DNA of 64,000 nt, taken from IMG/VR virus record IMGVR_UViG_3300045999_010887, positions 1 to 64,000 of that record; one strand, given 5' to 3'. The stretch is from a virus. A program made the position numbers and the translations under genes. A model generated the notes under the pieces. It saw only the letters and a list, made by a program, of their open reading frames with translations, did no database searches and had not been told where the DNA came from. The first letter of the stretch is position 1, and the number at the start of each line of letters is the position of its first letter. Of the stretch, positions 8,668 to 15,895 are shown piece after piece.

Positions 8668-8695
8668 ACAGTAACGGTTCAGGACCTCGAGTCAA
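8668..8695 (-). promoter_or_regulatory. Sigma70-like promoter for the excisionase-like gene
   Basis: Read on the minus strand: TTGACT (8695-8690), a 16-base spacer, and TACTGT (8673-8668), about 30 bases before the start codon at 8637. The -35 box is near consensus and the -10 box matches at TAnnnT. Similar boxes occur at 24705 and 50091. Confidence 0.55.
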
Positions 8696-8777
8696 GGGTA
8701 CTTATACTTTTTTAAGGCCAAGGTGAAGTTCTGTAAAGCCTAAAGAAATTAGAATGAGTTAACGGCTGCTAAAGAGT

Positions 8778-9215
8778 ATGTATTACAGCGAGCATGAGCC
8801 CATCGCCTTACTCGTTGAAGTTACTCCAAAATTAGCAAAGAAACGATTTAGAGACGAGATTTATAAATCCTGGAACCACGAATGCGCTTATTGTGGTGAT
8901 GGCGCCACAAGTTTGGATCATGTCATCCCTCGTCATAAGTCTGGCGAAACAACACGTAAAAACTTAGTGCCAGCGTGTCGACGGTGCAATGCATCCAAGG
9001 CTTCCTATAAGTTACATGAATGGTATTTACAACAAGATTTCTTTTCCAAAGCTAGGCTCAATAGAATTGAAAGATGGATTGATCAAGATCCTTTCCAGGT
9101 ATTGAATTGGGAAAGAGAGGGAAACCATTCTTTAGTTCACTTTAATTATGTCGGACAAACCAAAGAAGGCTGTGGCTGCAGCCAAGCGATACCAGAAGGA
9201 CAAGATGGCGTGTAA
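8778..9215 (+). CDS. HNH endonuclease
   Basis: 145 residues. CAYCG (about residue 36) and CRRCNASK form the zinc knuckles around the HNH core LDHVIPRHKSGE, followed by NLVPAC. This is the McrA-like/HNH fold with a DH...N...H set. Free-standing HNH genes in phages are usually homing endonucleases that cut one DNA strand. Its last 68 bases overlap the next gene. Seven further HNH or Endo VII-type genes occur in this window. Confidence 0.85.
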   Translation: MYYSEHEPIALLVEVTPKLAKKRFRDEIYKSWNHECAYCGDGATSLDHVIPRHKSGETTRKNLVPACRRCNASKASYKLHEWYLQQDFFSKARLNRIERWIDQDPFQVLNWEREGNHSLVHFNYVGQTKEGCGCSQAIPEGQDGV

Positions 9216-9519
9216 CAAACCACAACGCACTCCTGGGCATAAAACCAAAAGCCATATCGTCAAGGCTTGCGAGGGTGGAGAAGAACGCATCATTCGGTTT
9301 GGGCAACAAGGTGTAGAGGGTGCAGGCAAGAATCCACAGAGCGAGAAGGATAAAGCGCGTAAAAAGTCTTACTACGCTCGTCATAACGCTCAAGATCCTA
9401 ATCCAGATAAGATGTCAGCACGGTATTGGAGTCACAAGGTTAAGTGGATGATCTTAAGTGGTATGATAATCCCAGAGTTGCTTCACGCATGTCTTCACGT
9501 TGGAACTACATTGACGTAA
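9148..9519 (+). CDS. DUF6321-like cyanophage protein with altered C-terminus
   Basis: 123 residues. The core (KMACNKPQRTPGHKTKSHIV, ACEGGEERIIRFGQQG, KARKKSYYARHN, KMSARYWSHKVKW) matches the basic DUF6321 family as I remember it. In that family the protein ends at or near K-V-K-W. Here the frame runs 22 residues further (ILSGMIIPELL...) into the DNA of the following HNH gene, with 76 bases of overlap. The natural stop may have been lost when that HNH gene inserted. Function of the family is unknown. Confidence 0.65.
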   Translation: MSDKPKKAVAAAKRYQKDKMACNKPQRTPGHKTKSHIVKACEGGEERIIRFGQQGVEGAGKNPQSEKDKARKKSYYARHNAQDPNPDKMSARYWSHKVKWMILSGMIIPELLHACLHVGTTLT

Positions 9520-9911
9520 AGTGCACAAGTTGCGACACGGAAAGTTGCATACGCATTGATCAATACAATCGCAAGGGAAAACAGTGGACGTGTCGTTCAT
9601 GTGCTTTTTCTGGACGAAAATTGCACGTCAAAAATCCTTCAGCAAAACATGATCCTCAAAAAACAGGGGCTTGGAAAAGTTATTGGAGGGCCAAAAAACG
9701 AGTCAGTGAAAACCATAACGGCGCATATGGAGATGTATTGTTTAAATTTGAAAGTTTTGATCAGTTTTGGAATGAATTGGGAGAAAGGCCTGAAGGCAAG
9801 AGTTTAGATCGAATAAATCCTTGGGGTCACTATGCGCCAGGTAACGTAAGATGGGCTACACATAAAGAGCAATGCAATAATAGAAGAAAGAAAAGTGCCG
9901 TTCAAAAGTAA
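9444..9911 (+). CDS. HNH homing-type endonuclease
   Basis: 155 residues from a GTG; an internal start is possible because the first 25 codons overlap the DUF6321-like gene. A zinc ribbon (CTSCDTESC, WTCRSCAFSG) is followed by a helical linker and the diagnostic core SLDRINPWGHYAPGNVRWAT, then KEQCNNRR. That core is typical of phage homing endonucleases. Its placement exactly over the end of a conserved gene fits an inserted mobile gene. Confidence 0.8.
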   Translation: MDDLKWYDNPRVASRMSSRWNYIDVKCTSCDTESCIRIDQYNRKGKQWTCRSCAFSGRKLHVKNPSAKHDPQKTGAWKSYWRAKKRVSENHNGAYGDVLFKFESFDQFWNELGERPEGKSLDRINPWGHYAPGNVRWATHKEQCNNRRKKSAVQK

Positions 9912-9925
9912 AAGGTGAAGTGGTA

Positions 9926-10147
9926 ATGAAATTAGCAGGCAAGTACAGCACTGGTTACACACCAGAAATTTTTCCAAATCAAAACGTCATGCAAGCAATG
10001 GCAGCGCAAACAAAAAATCCTGAACTAAAGAATGCTTTTCTTGATTTTCAGTATCCGTTTCGACATGAAGATTTGATTAATTCTGAATACTCTCCTGAAG
10101 TTAAGCAATTGATTTTGGACGCTGCCACACGGCAAAACTACCGCTAA
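9926..10147 (+). CDS. Small MKLAGKY-type protein
   Basis: 73 residues. The start is ATG 9926, with AGGTGAAG upstream; an in-frame GTG lies six bases earlier. It opens MKLAGKYSTGYTP, closely similar to the opening MQIAGRYMDTSGP of the 55-residue protein at 35682. Both are therefore probably members of one small cyanophage family. No function known. Confidence 0.6.
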   Translation: MKLAGKYSTGYTPEIFPNQNVMQAMAAQTKNPELKNAFLDFQYPFRHEDLINSEYSPEVKQLILDAATRQNYR

Positions 10148-10173
10148 ACTGCTTACGTCAACCCCATTCCATC

Positions 10174-10299
10174 ATGGCAAAACCCAAGTCAAGCGCATCC
10201 ATCAAGATTGAGTCCAAGCCTAAGAAAACAAGACAAGGCCAGGGATTGCACTCCTTGCCTAATCACGGACGCAAGAAAACTCGCGGTCAAGGCAAGTAA
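10174..10299 (+). CDS. Small basic cyanophage protein
   Basis: 41 residues with a very basic sequence (KIESKPKKTRQGQG, HGRKKTRGQGK). I recall similar K/R/G-rich peptides ending in RGQG-K/R in T4-like cyanophages. It may bind nucleic acid or pack in the virion. It lies close to the DUF6321-like gene. Confidence 0.6.
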   Translation: MAKPKSSASIKIESKPKKTRQGQGLHSLPNHGRKKTRGQGK

Positions 10300-10315
10300 A
10301 ATCTGTGTATGATTG

Positions 10316-10334
10316 GGGGTAACTTAGTTACCCC
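10316..10334 (+). promoter_or_regulatory. Hairpin ending two bases before the lysozyme start
   Basis: GGGGTAAC (10316-10323), loop TTA, GTTACCCC (10327-10334), then TT and the ATG at 10337. A perfect 8-bp stem replaces any Shine-Dalgarno. It may delay or gate translation of the lysozyme. Layout is identical to the hairpin before 2148. Confidence 0.65.
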
Positions 10335-10336
10335 TT

Positions 10337-11002
10337 ATGTCTGATTTTTCTAGTGCAATTGAATTAATCAGGAAGTACGAGGGGTATAACGAAAAGGCAT
10401 ACCCCGATCCTTCTACAGGTTCCGAACCTTACACCATTGGTTACGGCACGCAGTATTACCCAGACGGATCTCCAGTCAGGCGCGGACATCTCTGCACAAA
10501 ACGCAAAGCCCTGGAGTATCTGTACCATGAGTTGGAAGTGCTTGATACTGAACTCAAGCGATTAAATCTTGGCCTGGATGATTCCATGCACCAAGCGTTA
10601 ATTTCTTTCATTCATTCGGTTGGCTGGAATTCTTTCCTGTACAGCAACATCATCGACTGCCTGGAACAAGAGGACTGGCGTGGTGCCAGCGAAGAGATTC
10701 CTAAGTGGATTTTTGATCAAGATCACAAGATGGTAGGAGCCCTTCTGCATCGTCGCCAGGAGGAAGTCTCGTTGTTCTTGCGTGAGATCAACGACAGCGC
10801 CTGGGTTTCAACAGAGATCCTGCTGACTGCCTTCCGCAACTACTCTGCGGCTGCTCACCAGGTGCGCGCCATCCGCCTCCTGGAGGAGGCTGTCAACCCT
10901 TATACTCTGTCTGAGTTTGCTAACAATTTCAGAATTGAAGAGGATCCCTGGACCGCGACTGAGTTTGATGATTTTGGCCTAAAAGGCATCTGCGACATTT
11001 AG
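10337..11002 (+). CDS. GH24 (T4-type) lysozyme
   Basis: 221 residues. Hydrolyses the MurNAc-GlcNAc bond. The catalytic region is IRKYEGYNEKAYPDPSTG (E15, D24) followed by YTIGYGTQY (T33), the Glu/Asp/Thr arrangement of T4 lysozyme. The helical lobe contains ALISFIHSVGWNSF, matching the family's N-x-G segment. The last 60 residues are extra and unassigned. No signal peptide is seen, so release would need a holin. One of four wall-cleaving enzymes in the window. Confidence 0.85.
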   Translation: MSDFSSAIELIRKYEGYNEKAYPDPSTGSEPYTIGYGTQYYPDGSPVRRGHLCTKRKALEYLYHELEVLDTELKRLNLGLDDSMHQALISFIHSVGWNSFLYSNIIDCLEQEDWRGASEEIPKWIFDQDHKMVGALLHRRQEEVSLFLREINDSAWVSTEILLTAFRNYSAAAHQVRAIRLLEEAVNPYTLSEFANNFRIEEDPWTATEFDDFGLKGICDI

Positions 11003-11026
11003 CTCTAGAATAGTTTTAATTGAAGC

Positions 11027-11335
11027 ATGCGATCAGGAATGGACAGATCGGTTGAACCTCGTGAGTTTGAGCTTCCTTTAGAGCTTCAATTCTCAATGCG
11101 CAAGGCCGAGTTGCAAGCGCAGGAAATGACATGGGAACAACTCTATGGTGCGCTCCTAAACCTGTACCACCAACGTCTCATGGAATGGTACGCTGTTAAG
11201 TCCTTGATGGCCGATGAGAATGTCAACATTGAATGGGATTACCCTACAGATATAGAGCTTGCGGAGTTGGCTATGGCATGCGTTTATGAAGATGATGAAA
11301 ATGAAGATGAGGAGGATGATTTCCAGCCTTTTTAA
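11027..11335 (+). CDS. NblA-like phycobilisome degradation protein
   Basis: 102 residues. The middle reads LELQFSMRKAELQAQEMT then WEQLYGALLNLYHQRLMEW, which parallels host NblA (L-x-QQF-x-hR ... MS-x-x-Q ... LY-x-QMM). NblA is a small adaptor that brings the Clp protease to phycobilisomes; freshwater cyanophages are known to carry it. This copy has an N-terminal extension and a very acidic tail (DDENEDEEDD), which host NblA lacks. Functional NblA activity is inferred. Confidence 0.55.
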   Translation: MRSGMDRSVEPREFELPLELQFSMRKAELQAQEMTWEQLYGALLNLYHQRLMEWYAVKSLMADENVNIEWDYPTDIELAELAMACVYEDDENEDEEDDFQPF

Positions 11336-11787
11336 AATGTTGACTGTTCTAAATAAAGGATTGCTTTTTGCAAAATAGCAATATCATCATTGGCTTGCCC
11401 CAATAATGAGTTGCATTTAATACAGAGCAATCCTCTTATTTGATTTGTGCGGTGACAGTGATCAACGGAGAAGGTATTACGTTGCTTCCCAGGAGAGGTT
11501 GTCTCGCAGATTTTGCATTTTCCTTCTTGTTTACTTAATAGTTTTTCATACTCGGCGGATGTTAATTCATACCTTTTTTCAAGATGCCAACTTCTTTGAT
11601 ATTCCGGATAGCGTCTTTTGTTGTTATTTTTTCTTTTCTTTTCATGCGCTTCTTTAGTAAGCCATTGCTCAACATAAAAGCCATCTTTCTTTTTTCTATG
11701 TGTTTCGTAAGCCCAGAATAATCGCCCATCCTCACGCTGATCTCCACAGCGAAAAGGTAATCCAGTGATTGGATTGATTCTTTTCAT
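11332..11787 (-). CDS. Endonuclease VII-type HNH protein
   Basis: 151 residues. CKIC, then SVDHCHRTNQIRGLLCIKCN and LGQANDD are the recombination endonuclease VII core (zinc-binding Cys pairs around DHCH). Such proteins are common as free-standing homing genes. The start is ATG 11787, which shares ATGA with the stop of the upstream DUF3310 gene; a start at 11826 would overlap that gene further. Its end overlaps the convergent NblA-like gene by four bases. Confidence 0.8.
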   Translation of the reverse strand: MKRINPITGLPFRCGDQREDGRLFWAYETHRKKKDGFYVEQWLTKEAHEKKRKNNNKRRYPEYQRSWHLEKRYELTSAEYEKLLSKQEGKCKICETTSPGKQRNTFSVDHCHRTNQIRGLLCIKCNSLLGQANDDIAILQKAILYLEQSTF

Positions 11788-12272
11788 TTTTGCTCTTGAA
11801 TCAAGAGGAGGCGATCCAAATACCACTGAGCCTTTAAAAGATCTGTTTTTCCTCCTTTATGACGCCATCTCCATAAATATTTAACGCAATTTCCACGGAG
11901 ATAACCTTCGTATTCTTCAAGTGTTAATTGAGCTTCAATTGCTTCAATGCACTCAATCCCACCACCGTCAGTGTAATGAGGTGGGTGATTAACTTGATCT
12001 GCCTGGACTACAGGAGTTTCTTCTTTTACGGCCCAGGGTACAGGGCATACGCCACCAGGGCAATCACTCACTTCTTCTACCGGAGCAAACCACGTCGTTT
12101 GGCCGACAGAAGGCGTTCCGTCTCCTCCGGCTCCTCCAGTTCCAGCACCAGAGCCTTGGGACGTGGTGATGCCCCCATCGCCAGGCCCTCCTCCATCGAA
12201 GGAATGTAACCCGTCATTCCAGGACGTGCCCCCTCTAGTTCCAGGCTCTGTCTTGGTATCCCCTCTTCGCAT
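11784..12272 (-). CDS. DUF3310 protein
   Basis: 162 residues. The C-terminal 70 match DUF3310: VNHPPHYTDGGGIECIEAIE, then LRGNCVKYLWRWRHKGG and DLLKAQWYLDRLL. The family is widespread in phages and often placed near nucleotide metabolism, but its reaction is not established. The N-terminal 90 residues are Gly/Ser/Pro-rich and overlap another open frame (12077-12427) by 196 bases, so the true start may be downstream of 12272. Confidence 0.75.
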   Translation of the reverse strand: MRRGDTKTEPGTRGGTSWNDGLHSFDGGGPGDGGITTSQGSGAGTGGAGGDGTPSVGQTTWFAPVEEVSDCPGGVCPVPWAVKEETPVVQADQVNHPPHYTDGGGIECIEAIEAQLTLEEYEGYLRGNCVKYLWRWRHKGGKTDLLKAQWYLDRLLLIQEQK

Positions 12273-12427
12273 AATGTCAGTCCACGATTGTACTGGTCAT
12301 ACAATGGTACATCATTTTCTTCGTTGTCGAGATCAGCGCCGAATGTCGCCTGGCTCAAGCAGCGACACATGACCTCGTCAATGATGTTTTGACCAAGGCC
12401 GTCGCGGTAATCAGCAAAGTTATGCAT
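12077..12427 (-). CDS. Small acidic protein overlapping DUF3310
   Basis: 116 residues starting MHNFADYRDGLGQNIIDEVM, with many Glu and Leu. The first 50 residues lie outside any other gene and read like real protein. The last 65 overlap the low-complexity N-terminal part of the DUF3310 frame. Either the two genes overlap heavily or the DUF3310 start is later. No family recognised. Confidence 0.5.
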   Translation of the reverse strand: MHNFADYRDGLGQNIIDEVMCRCLSQATFGADLDNEENDVPLYDQYNRGLTLCEEGIPRQSLELEGARPGMTGYIPSMEEGLAMGASPRPKALVLELEEPEETERLLSAKRRGLLR

Positions 12428-12468
12428 GGAAATATCTTGGCCTAAATTGCCTCGATTACAATATTAAC

Positions 12469-12930
12469 ATGGCAAGATTCTATAACCCACGCAGAGAAAA
12501 TATTGATCAACCGGTGGATACACCAGTTGGCTACAGAGGCCGTGTTCAATATGACCCACGGCAAGATTCTGGTTCATCCGGCGGTGAAGTTACCGACTTA
12601 ACCCCAGAGCGTCAATATGACGTTGACTTACGGCGCTTGGACTCAGGCGAACGTGCTACCGCTGGAGCGGCTGACACAGAGAATGCGGTTCAGCAAGGAC
12701 GTGTTTCAAGATTTTTAAAAGCATCCCGCCTGGCAGAGAAATATAAATCACAAGCGGACACCCGCTACCCAAACATTGGGACATCGGAACGGCGGTTGCC
12801 TGCCTCCAGAGGGGGCGTCGTCCTCCCGAGCCTGGGAGATGCTCCTGGAGCAAGGGGCAGTGTTAACTACCCCAATAAACCCCAGCCTCGAACAGGTAAG
12901 CCCTACAACTGGCTTGACGTCTTCAGTTGA
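12469..12930 (+). CDS. Hypothetical protein, disordered and charged
   Basis: 153 residues, rich in Arg, Asp, Gly and Pro (REN-x-DQPVDTPVGYRGR, RRLDSGERATAG), without clear secondary structure except one helix (RFLKASRLAEKYKSQ). It is divergent from the gene at 12427 and convergent with dCTP deaminase, whose stop codon directly abuts its own. No family recognised. Confidence 0.5.
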   Translation: MARFYNPRRENIDQPVDTPVGYRGRVQYDPRQDSGSSGGEVTDLTPERQYDVDLRRLDSGERATAGAADTENAVQQGRVSRFLKASRLAEKYKSQADTRYPNIGTSERRLPASRGGVVLPSLGDAPGARGSVNYPNKPQPRTGKPYNWLDVFS

Positions 12931-13518
12931 TCAAACTTTGCTAAAGACAACTTCAGGGGCCTGGTTCTGATACTTGCCCTTACGATCTTGGTAGCTGACT
13001 TCGCAGGGGTTGCCGCGGTAGAACAGCAACTGGGTGACACCCTCATCGGCGTAAATGCGATTGAAGAGTCCAGTGCAATTGCTGATCTCCAGAGTGAGGT
13101 AACCTTCCCAACCGCTTTCGGCCGGTGTGATATTCACAAGAATACCGGAGCGGGCATAGGTTGATTTACCAACTGCAACCACGGTCACGTCACGCGGCAG
13201 CTTAAGGCGTTCACGGGCAACTCCCAAGCAGTATCCATAGGGCGGCAGGAGAAAATAACGTCCTTTCTCGTCTTCTAAAAGTTCAGCATTTGTTAAGATT
13301 TCAGGCTTGAAATCTTTAGGGTCGCATTCACCTTCTGAGATGCGCCCGAAGATAAGGCACTGCTCTGGAGACAATCGAATGTCGTATCCATAAGAGCTGA
13401 GGCCGTAGCTCAGGATGCGACGACCGTTTTCCTTGCTAACGAGATGGTCCTGGAATGGGACAATCATCTCCTCTTCTTCTGCAAGACGACGGATTTCTTT
13501 ATCGCAGAGAACGCTCAT
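12931..13518 (-). CDS. dcd: dCTP deaminase
   Basis: 195 residues. Converts dCTP to dUTP and ammonia, feeding dTTP synthesis. Family motifs are present: SSYGYDIRL, GKSTYARSGI (substrate-binding Ser/Arg), ITPAESGWEGYLTLEISN with the catalytic Glu, and the C-terminal EGVTQLLFY. It resembles the cyanobacterial type more than the E. coli one. Together with ThyX (52361-53011) it gives the phage its own route to thymidylate. Confidence 0.9.
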   Translation of the reverse strand: MSVLCDKEIRRLAEEEEMIVPFQDHLVSKENGRRILSYGLSSYGYDIRLSPEQCLIFGRISEGECDPKDFKPEILTNAELLEDEKGRYFLLPPYGYCLGVARERLKLPRDVTVVAVGKSTYARSGILVNITPAESGWEGYLTLEISNCTGLFNRIYADEGVTQLLFYRGNPCEVSYQDRKGKYQNQAPEVVFSKV

Positions 13519-13550
13519 AGATCCATGAAAGCTTTTTCAATATAGATCAT

Positions 13551-14138
13551 TCAGCAAAGAACGCGACCTTTCTGAGAGTAAATATCAATGAATCGCTGGG
13601 TAGCCTCCTCCACATTATGTTTTGGTTGTAAGTACACCAAAAAGGAAGTGCATGTGTTATGTCGTTTGATGCCCTCATTTGTACGTGCAACCAAGCTTGG
13701 TACAGTTCTAAGAATGCAAACAGGAAAATCAAAGAGTCGTTGTTCGTAACGAAACATGTCAGGACAGTTGGAGAAATACAATCCCTCCTCTATTTCGTTA
13801 TGGAACCAAGCTTTGAATAAACGTCTGAACCACACAGCATGAGACGATGTCAAGGTCGCCGAACAAGCTCGTGTCATCTTCCAGCGTTCGTTCTTTTTAT
13901 CCCAAAAGTACGTCCCGCTGGGAGGGAATAAGTAGACCTTGCCAAACCAGTCCTGGTCATTCAAGCCATCATCGCTTGGAGTGTAATAATGTTTTGCATT
14001 GACGTATTCGTTAGCAAACGCTGAACTTGCCACATCCAGATCGATGTGTCCCATTAGACCATGCGCAGAAGCGACGAGATCTGAATTGGTCACCAACTCC
14101 AAATCTTCGCGACGCATGCCGCTTTTAGTAATAGCCAT
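13551..14138 (-). CDS. Dam-like N6-adenine methyltransferase family protein
   Basis: 195 residues resembling phage N6-adenine methyltransferases: IDLDVASSAFAN replaces the usual D-PCA-S segment, then YYTPSDDGLNDQDWFGKVYL and PPSGTYFWDKKN at the position of the catalytic DPPY box (here FPPSGTY). The box is not canonical, so activity is uncertain. It could protect phage DNA from host nucleases. It ends next to dCTP deaminase and overlaps the upstream gene by one base. Confidence 0.55.
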   Translation of the reverse strand: MAITKSGMRREDLELVTNSDLVASAHGLMGHIDLDVASSAFANEYVNAKHYYTPSDDGLNDQDWFGKVYLFPPSGTYFWDKKNERWKMTRACSATLTSSHAVWFRRLFKAWFHNEIEEGLYFSNCPDMFRYEQRLFDFPVCILRTVPSLVARTNEGIKRHNTCTSFLVYLQPKHNVEEATQRFIDIYSQKGRVLC

Positions 14139-14524
14139 TACTTCTCAGTCACTTTGTTGTAATCGATTTCAAAATAACGGATGCCTTCTTCATCATTAAT
14201 GACGTATCCGGCTTTTTCTGCTGGATCAATCTTTTGTGCAGCAGATAAAATTCGCCTAAAACTCTCAGCAAGATCTCCGTCGTTGTTCCGTTCACACTCC
14301 TCTTGAGCAGAGTGAATCTCTTTAAGCGTCCAAAAAAACATTGAACGTTCTTTATTTTTAGGCTGAAACACCATCACGCCAGGCCCCTCTGCTTCCCATA
14401 ATTTGCAGTAGTGCTGGCCCATGTCGCCAAGAATTAAACGCACAGTAACGTCTAACATCTTGACTTTAGTATCGTCCATGTCAGGACCAATTGCTTGAGC
14501 AATTAATTTTTCTCGTCTATTCAT
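14138..14524 (-). CDS. Hypothetical protein
   Basis: 128 residues, mixed alpha/beta, opening MNRREKLIAQAIGPDMDD. Acidic helices dominate (HSAQEECERNNDGDLAESF). It overlaps its upstream neighbour by eight bases, so it is part of a translationally coupled minus-strand set with the helix-turn-helix gene at 15447. No family recognised. Confidence 0.55.
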   Translation of the reverse strand: MNRREKLIAQAIGPDMDDTKVKMLDVTVRLILGDMGQHYCKLWEAEGPGVMVFQPKNKERSMFFWTLKEIHSAQEECERNNDGDLAESFRRILSAAQKIDPAEKAGYVINDEEGIRYFEIDYNKVTEK

Positions 14525-14999
14525 TGGAATTCAATCCTTGTTTTTGTAAGACCTCTTGAAGGCGAGGGAGAGGTTGATAAATAACGACTAGCTTACCAAG
14601 AATGCCACGTTTTTTAACGAGTTTCCCTTGGTCATCACGAAGTTTGTCAAACTCTCCAGATCTGATTAAGTACTCAGCCACGCAACGTAAACGCCTTTTC
14701 AGAGGCAACTCAGCTGCTGGAAATTTATTACAAATTGTATCTGGTTGCATATCTTTGAAAGCAACACGCAATCGATTTGCCAGGGTCATGTTGGAGTTGA
14801 CGTCCTCTTCTTCGTAGTTACGAATAACTTCCAGATAACGACGCAAGCAACCGTCGTCAAATGAGCCTTCAGGAGGAAGAAAACATTCCACTTGGAGCGC
14901 CAAGGACACAGGGAGAAGCACCTGGTAATTTTCAAGCGTTACTTCCTGTATTGAAAATGTTTCAAATCGATGTGCCAGGGGTATCGTCTTCTTCTGCAT
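14517..14999 (-). CDS. Hypothetical protein, possible winged-helix C-terminus
   Basis: 160 residues. The C-terminal half (LRCVAEYLIRSGEFDKL, KRGILGKLVVIYQPLP) has the helix-helix-wing rhythm of a winged helix, but no diagnostic motif. It overlaps the gene upstream by 38 bases and the one downstream by eight. Unknown function. Confidence 0.5.
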   Translation of the reverse strand: MQKKTIPLAHRFETFSIQEVTLENYQVLLPVSLALQVECFLPPEGSFDDGCLRRYLEVIRNYEEEDVNSNMTLANRLRVAFKDMQPDTICNKFPAAELPLKRRLRCVAEYLIRSGEFDKLRDDQGKLVKKRGILGKLVVIYQPLPRLQEVLQKQGLNSNE

Positions 15000-15447
15000 T
15001 TGATTCTTTGTTTAATGAGGCAAGGTAAACATCAAGCGAATGTTCGTTGTATTTATAGAGCTGTTGGCTGCTTCTATCTTTGAACTGCTTGAAATTAAGT
15101 TCTTCGTTTTTACTGAAGGAACGGACGAGATGGTTCCACGGAATGCGAAGTTTGTTTCGACTTTTGTGTCCAGGATTGATATTGACGTAATGAACGCCTT
15201 CTATCCAGCCTTTCCCAGATTTGTTTTTTTTGCCAACGGCGATCCAGTTCCGGATCGTTTGATCTGTGACGCCAAGCCGTCTGGCACACTCTTCTGTGGA
15301 AATGTATTCATCAGCGTACGCCTCTGGATTGGGGCTGCCTTTTGAATCTGCCCCTTCCTGGAGCGCCCAAATACTTGCAAGAATATTGCGAATTCCTTTT
15401 AATTCGTATGCAATATCTTCTAGGCCCTTGCGAATTCCGTAAGTCAT
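14962..15447 (-). CDS. Helix-turn-helix regulator (excisionase fold)
   Basis: 161 residues. A helical N-terminus (GLEDIAYELKGIRNILASIW) precedes a clear helix-turn-helix, EYISTEECARRLGVTDQT then IRNWIAVGK, followed by a beta wing (GVHYVNINPG). It probably binds DNA as the first gene of the minus-strand set 15447-13551, making it a candidate regulator of that set. The tail is acidic. Confidence 0.65.
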   Translation of the reverse strand: MTYGIRKGLEDIAYELKGIRNILASIWALQEGADSKGSPNPEAYADEYISTEECARRLGVTDQTIRNWIAVGKKNKSGKGWIEGVHYVNINPGHKSRNKLRIPWNHLVRSFSKNEELNFKQFKDRSSQQLYKYNEHSLDVYLASLNKESNAEEDDTPGTSI

Positions 15448-15495
15448 ACCTCAGTCGTTTTGCGTAAATGCTAATGTATTTGTACAAGTTTTGTT

Positions 15496-15843
15496 ATGCC
15501 CATGGACGAACAAGTCCAAAATAGTGTTCCACAAGAGTTTCAAGCGCCAATGAAACTTTCGTCAGAACAAATTGAAATGCTGAAGGCCGTTGCCAGGGAG
15601 CGGGCAATTGCTCAGGCAGCAGCGGAGCAACCTCTCCAGCCCCAGCGTTTTGCCGCCCCTCCTCCGTCTATTGTTCCACCACAGCAACAACAAGAGCCAA
15701 AGGTTATTTACCTTCGCCGTAACTTTACGGTTGCGGAGGTTCTTTTGGTCCTTCTGATTTCTTGCGGAATTGTTGCAGGTGTACAAGCCTTATGGGGACT
15801 TGGATCTCGTATATTACCTCAAGTTGAAATAAAGGTCAAATGA
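15496..15843 (+). CDS. Single-span membrane protein
   Basis: 115 residues. A Gln/Pro-rich cytoplasmic-type region (to about residue 75) leads into one hydrophobic helix, VAEVLLVLLISCGIVAGVQA, and a short basic end. It stands immediately before the tail fibre gene. It could be a holin-like or virion membrane protein; nothing diagnostic is seen. Confidence 0.55.
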   Translation: MPMDEQVQNSVPQEFQAPMKLSSEQIEMLKAVARERAIAQAAAEQPLQPQRFAAPPPSIVPPQQQQEPKVIYLRRNFTVAEVLLVLLISCGIVAGVQALWGLGSRILPQVEIKVK

Positions 15844-15849
15844 AATACA

Positions 15850-15885
15850 GCAAACCTAAACTATAATTTTAGTTATAAGGTTTGC
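15850..15885 (+). promoter_or_regulatory. Inverted repeat with a -10-like core before the tail fibre gene
   Basis: GCAAACCT (15850-15857) and AGGTTTGC (15878-15885) pair, enclosing an AT-rich centre with CTATAAT and an inner AACTA/TAGTT pair. It lies 10 bases before the GTG of the fibre gene. It may combine a promoter -10 element with an operator or terminator. Role uncertain. Confidence 0.45.
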
Positions 15886-15895
15886 GGGCGTATAC

